From Planctomycetales bacterium (GTDB lineage: Bacteria > Planctomycetota > Planctomycetia > Isosphaerales > Isosphaeraceae): a stretch of DNA of 16,331 nt. The translations under genes were made by a program, and so were the position numbers. The first letter of the stretch is position 1, and each line of letters starts with the position of its first letter. Below the pieces are notes generated by a model. That model ran no database searches. It saw only the letters and a list, made by a program, of their open reading frames with translations, and had not been told where the DNA came from. Positions 14,908 to 16,331 of the stretch are shown here, piece after piece. The stretch covers positions 1-16,331 of the forward strand of contig DAHZZC010000645.1 in assembly GCA_027435495.1 (NCBI GenBank). Direction: 5' to 3'.

Positions 14908-15127
14908 CTCTCCAGACCGAATTCATTCATAGAGATGGTCGTGGAGAAGCCAGATCAGGCGTTCTGCGCGGGGTTGTGGGTCGGGCTGGGTTCGCCTTTC
15001 TCCGACGGCAGCATGGTCGACCGGTGGATCGTAGCTTGCTTATGGGATTTCCGAGATCGGAATTCAGGCGTGGAGAGGGACTGGCACTCGGGATTTTTGA
15101 CTCGCTGGAAACCATCGCGGAAGAACT
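14908..15127. other. Intergenic, no gene recognised
   Basis: Frames on both strands give unconvincing translations and no ribosome site supports them. This is the 3' flank of the DUF374 gene; I see no repeat or RNA gene in it. Confidence 0.4.
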
Positions 15128-15793
15128 TTAAAGCAGTTCGACCCATTCCTCGGCCTCGATCGTCGCAGCCTGCATCCGGTGCTCGACTTCGCGTCGGCAG
15201 TCCTCAATGGTCGCGCGGTCGGCGTCAGGCGGGACGACGACCGGCGGTGGTACGACGCAGGCCGCCTGGCTGAACGGCCGGGGAACGCAGAACCGATCCC
15301 AGCTCTTCGCTCGCCAGGGTCGCTGAAATGCCATCCCCGCGCCCACGATCGGAAATCCGGTTCGGCTGGAGAGGTACGCGACGCCCTGATGGACCGACCG
15401 ACGCGGCCCGCGCGGACCGTCGGGCGTCACGCAGAGGTGCCCGCGATCGACGCGCAGGGTCATCTCGCGGAGGGCCCGCGTTCCGCCCCGCGTCGTCGAG
15501 CCCCGGACCACGCTGAACCCCAGCCGCCCGACCACCTGCGTGATCATCTCACCGTCGTGATGTTCGCTGATGAGGATATGCATCTCCGGCCACGGCCAGT
15601 AGTAGGCCGGGAAGAGCATCACCTCGTGGAAGAAGGCGTAGATATACCGTTGCCCAGTCTGGCGGGCGACCTCGGGAGCGACGGATGGGTCCTGATATCG
15701 GAAGTGATAGTGGAGAGTCCGGCCGAGCTGCCGGATCAGCCCCGCGCCCGTCACCCCGACGGCCCGGATCAGCATCGGATGCCGGATCTTCAT
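15128..15793 (-). CDS. DUF374 lysophospholipid acyltransferase-like protein
   Basis: The 221-residue protein fits the DUF374 branch of the lysophospholipid acyltransferase superfamily. The catalytic-type motif is SEHHDGE (76-82, with the His and Asp of the family's active site). RGSTTRGG (97-104), VTPDGPRGP (122-130) and SWDRFCVPRPFS (164-175) follow in the standard order. The last 30 residues are charged and helical. It should move an acyl chain onto a lipid acceptor at the inner membrane, possibly in lipid A or phospholipid assembly; the true substrate is not known. A hydrophobic N-terminal stretch (about 7-22) may contact the membrane. GGAAGGA lies about eleven bases before the ATG at 15793. 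It stands alone, with a long gap before the next gene on its strand. Confidence 0.92.
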   Translation of the reverse strand: MKIRHPMLIRAVGVTGAGLIRQLGRTLHYHFRYQDPSVAPEVARQTGQRYIYAFFHEVMLFPAYYWPWPEMHILISEHHDGEMITQVVGRLGFSVVRGSTTRGGTRALREMTLRVDRGHLCVTPDGPRGPRRSVHQGVAYLSSRTGFPIVGAGMAFQRPWRAKSWDRFCVPRPFSQAACVVPPPVVVPPDADRATIEDCRREVEHRMQAATIEAEEWVELL

Positions 15794-15976
15794 GCGACGC
15801 GATGTCCTTCCGTGGAACGATCGGACTCAGAATGAGGCCGTGATGGTACCCTGGAACGCGATCGAGGACCAGTCTGGCTCTCGGATTGGGTACCCCACTT
15901 GATTTAGGCGTCCATCTTCTGGTTTGCTGGACGAACCAGGATTTGGCCACTTCCCGATCTGCACCCGAAGGCAGGG

Positions 15977-16219
15977 ATGCCCACTCTGACCATCACTTAT
16001 CAGACCCCCGAAGAACGCCGCGCTTACGAGCGAGCCATCGCGTTCGTGGCCGAGATGCACCGGATCGACGCGGACGCCCCGGACGGCGGTGTGATCGATC
16101 CCTGTGAGTCCGTCGCGCTCTCTCAGGGACGCGATCTCCTCCGCGACACCCTGGCCGCGGCCATTCAGACTCGGGCCGAGGGCGTCGAAAAACGCGGATT
16201 TCCGCGGGCCGGAAAATAA
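15977..16219 (+). CDS. Short ORF resembling the N terminus of a planctomycete transposase
   Basis: The 80 residues start TLTITYQTPEERRAYERA, then have GGVIDPCESVALSQGRDLL and end AAAIQTRAEGVEKRG plus six residues. This arrangement resembles, from memory, the N-terminal region of ISKra4-type transposases in planctomycete genomes. Those continue into a cysteine-rich zinc-binding segment that is absent here. The match is not certain and I could not search for it. The last residues and TAA stop fall inside a 97-bp inverted-repeat element (16206-16302), so the frame may have been cut short by it. The ATG at 15977 has a weak purine run before it. Alternatives are an intact small protein of unknown function or a relic whose remainder lies beyond the right edge. 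Confidence 0.5.
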   Translation: MPTLTITYQTPEERRAYERAIAFVAEMHRIDADAPDGGVIDPCESVALSQGRDLLRDTLAAAIQTRAEGVEKRGFPRAGK

Positions 16220-16302
16220 TTAAGTTTTTCGGGGGCTCGACCGCGGGATTCCCCGGGAAAAGCCGCCTTCCCGACTCCCGATCGTTAATTATTTTCTGGC
16301 CC
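16206..16302. repeat. 97-bp inverted-repeat element, possible MITE or relic IS end
   Basis: The left arm 16206-16223 (GGGCCGGAAAATAATTAA) and the right arm 16285-16302 (TTAATTATTTTCTGGCCC) are inverted copies with one mismatch in 18. They enclose 61 bases, in which CGGGAA and TTCCCG can form a further stem. The AT-rich arms stand out from the surrounding sequence. The left arm supplies the stop codon of the ORF at 15977. No transposase is encoded inside. I found no clear target-site duplication beside the arms. Confidence 0.55.
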
Positions 16303-16331
16303 CCACGGCCCGGACCCCGCATCCCCAGAAT

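Noticed and set aside
1..16331. CRISPR array, toxin-antitoxin pair, phage genes or biosynthetic cluster
   Set aside because: I looked for regularly spaced direct repeats, Cas-like motifs, integrases and clustered enzyme genes and saw none.

Overview
The window looks like chromosomal DNA from a high-GC planctomycete, probably of the Isosphaeraceae or a relative. The clearest marker is a DUF1559 prepilin-like protein with an exact H-X9-DG motif near its C terminus, a family greatly expanded in Planctomycetes. Also typical are loosely packed genes that switch strand often, and many long non-coding frames opposite real genes. The assignment rests on gene content only.

Layout. Bases 1-3578 are all minus strand: a YgiQ-type radical SAM protein cut by the left edge, then (reading leftwards from 3578) a compact group of DUF971, a family 2 glycosyltransferase and a DUF2278 protein, with a good sigma70-like promoter at 3640-3668. 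Bases 3579-4672 hold no convincing intact gene, only a decayed minus-strand gene, a 44-codon ORF and non-coding sequence. From 4673 to 7102 an alpha/beta hydrolase and a 4-alpha-glucanotransferase (malQ) run on the plus strand. A two-CBS-domain protein (minus) and a membrane glycosyltransferase plus panB pair (plus, overlapping by 11 bases) diverge around 7830-8024. panB converges on comM, with a terminator hairpin between them. An unrecognised 88-aa protein and a CorC-like protein without its membrane domain follow on plus. The CorC-like gene overlaps the DUF1559 gene tail to tail by 7 bases. The right end holds a DUF374 acyltransferase (minus) and a short transposase-like ORF whose end lies inside a 97-bp inverted-repeat element.

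How the genes relate. Most are stand-alone housekeeping or envelope functions: glucan remodelling (malQ), pantothenate and CoA synthesis (panB), DNA processing during natural transformation (comM), envelope glycosylation (two glycosyltransferases), lipid acylation (DUF374) and a pseudopilin-like surface protein. I see no defence island, CRISPR array, biosynthetic cluster or phage. I found no clear new multi-gene system. The most unusual items are the inverted-repeat element at the right end, the candidate 5'-terminal RNA structure ahead of the DUF1559 gene, the CorC-like protein lacking DUF21, and the decayed locus at 3786-4257.
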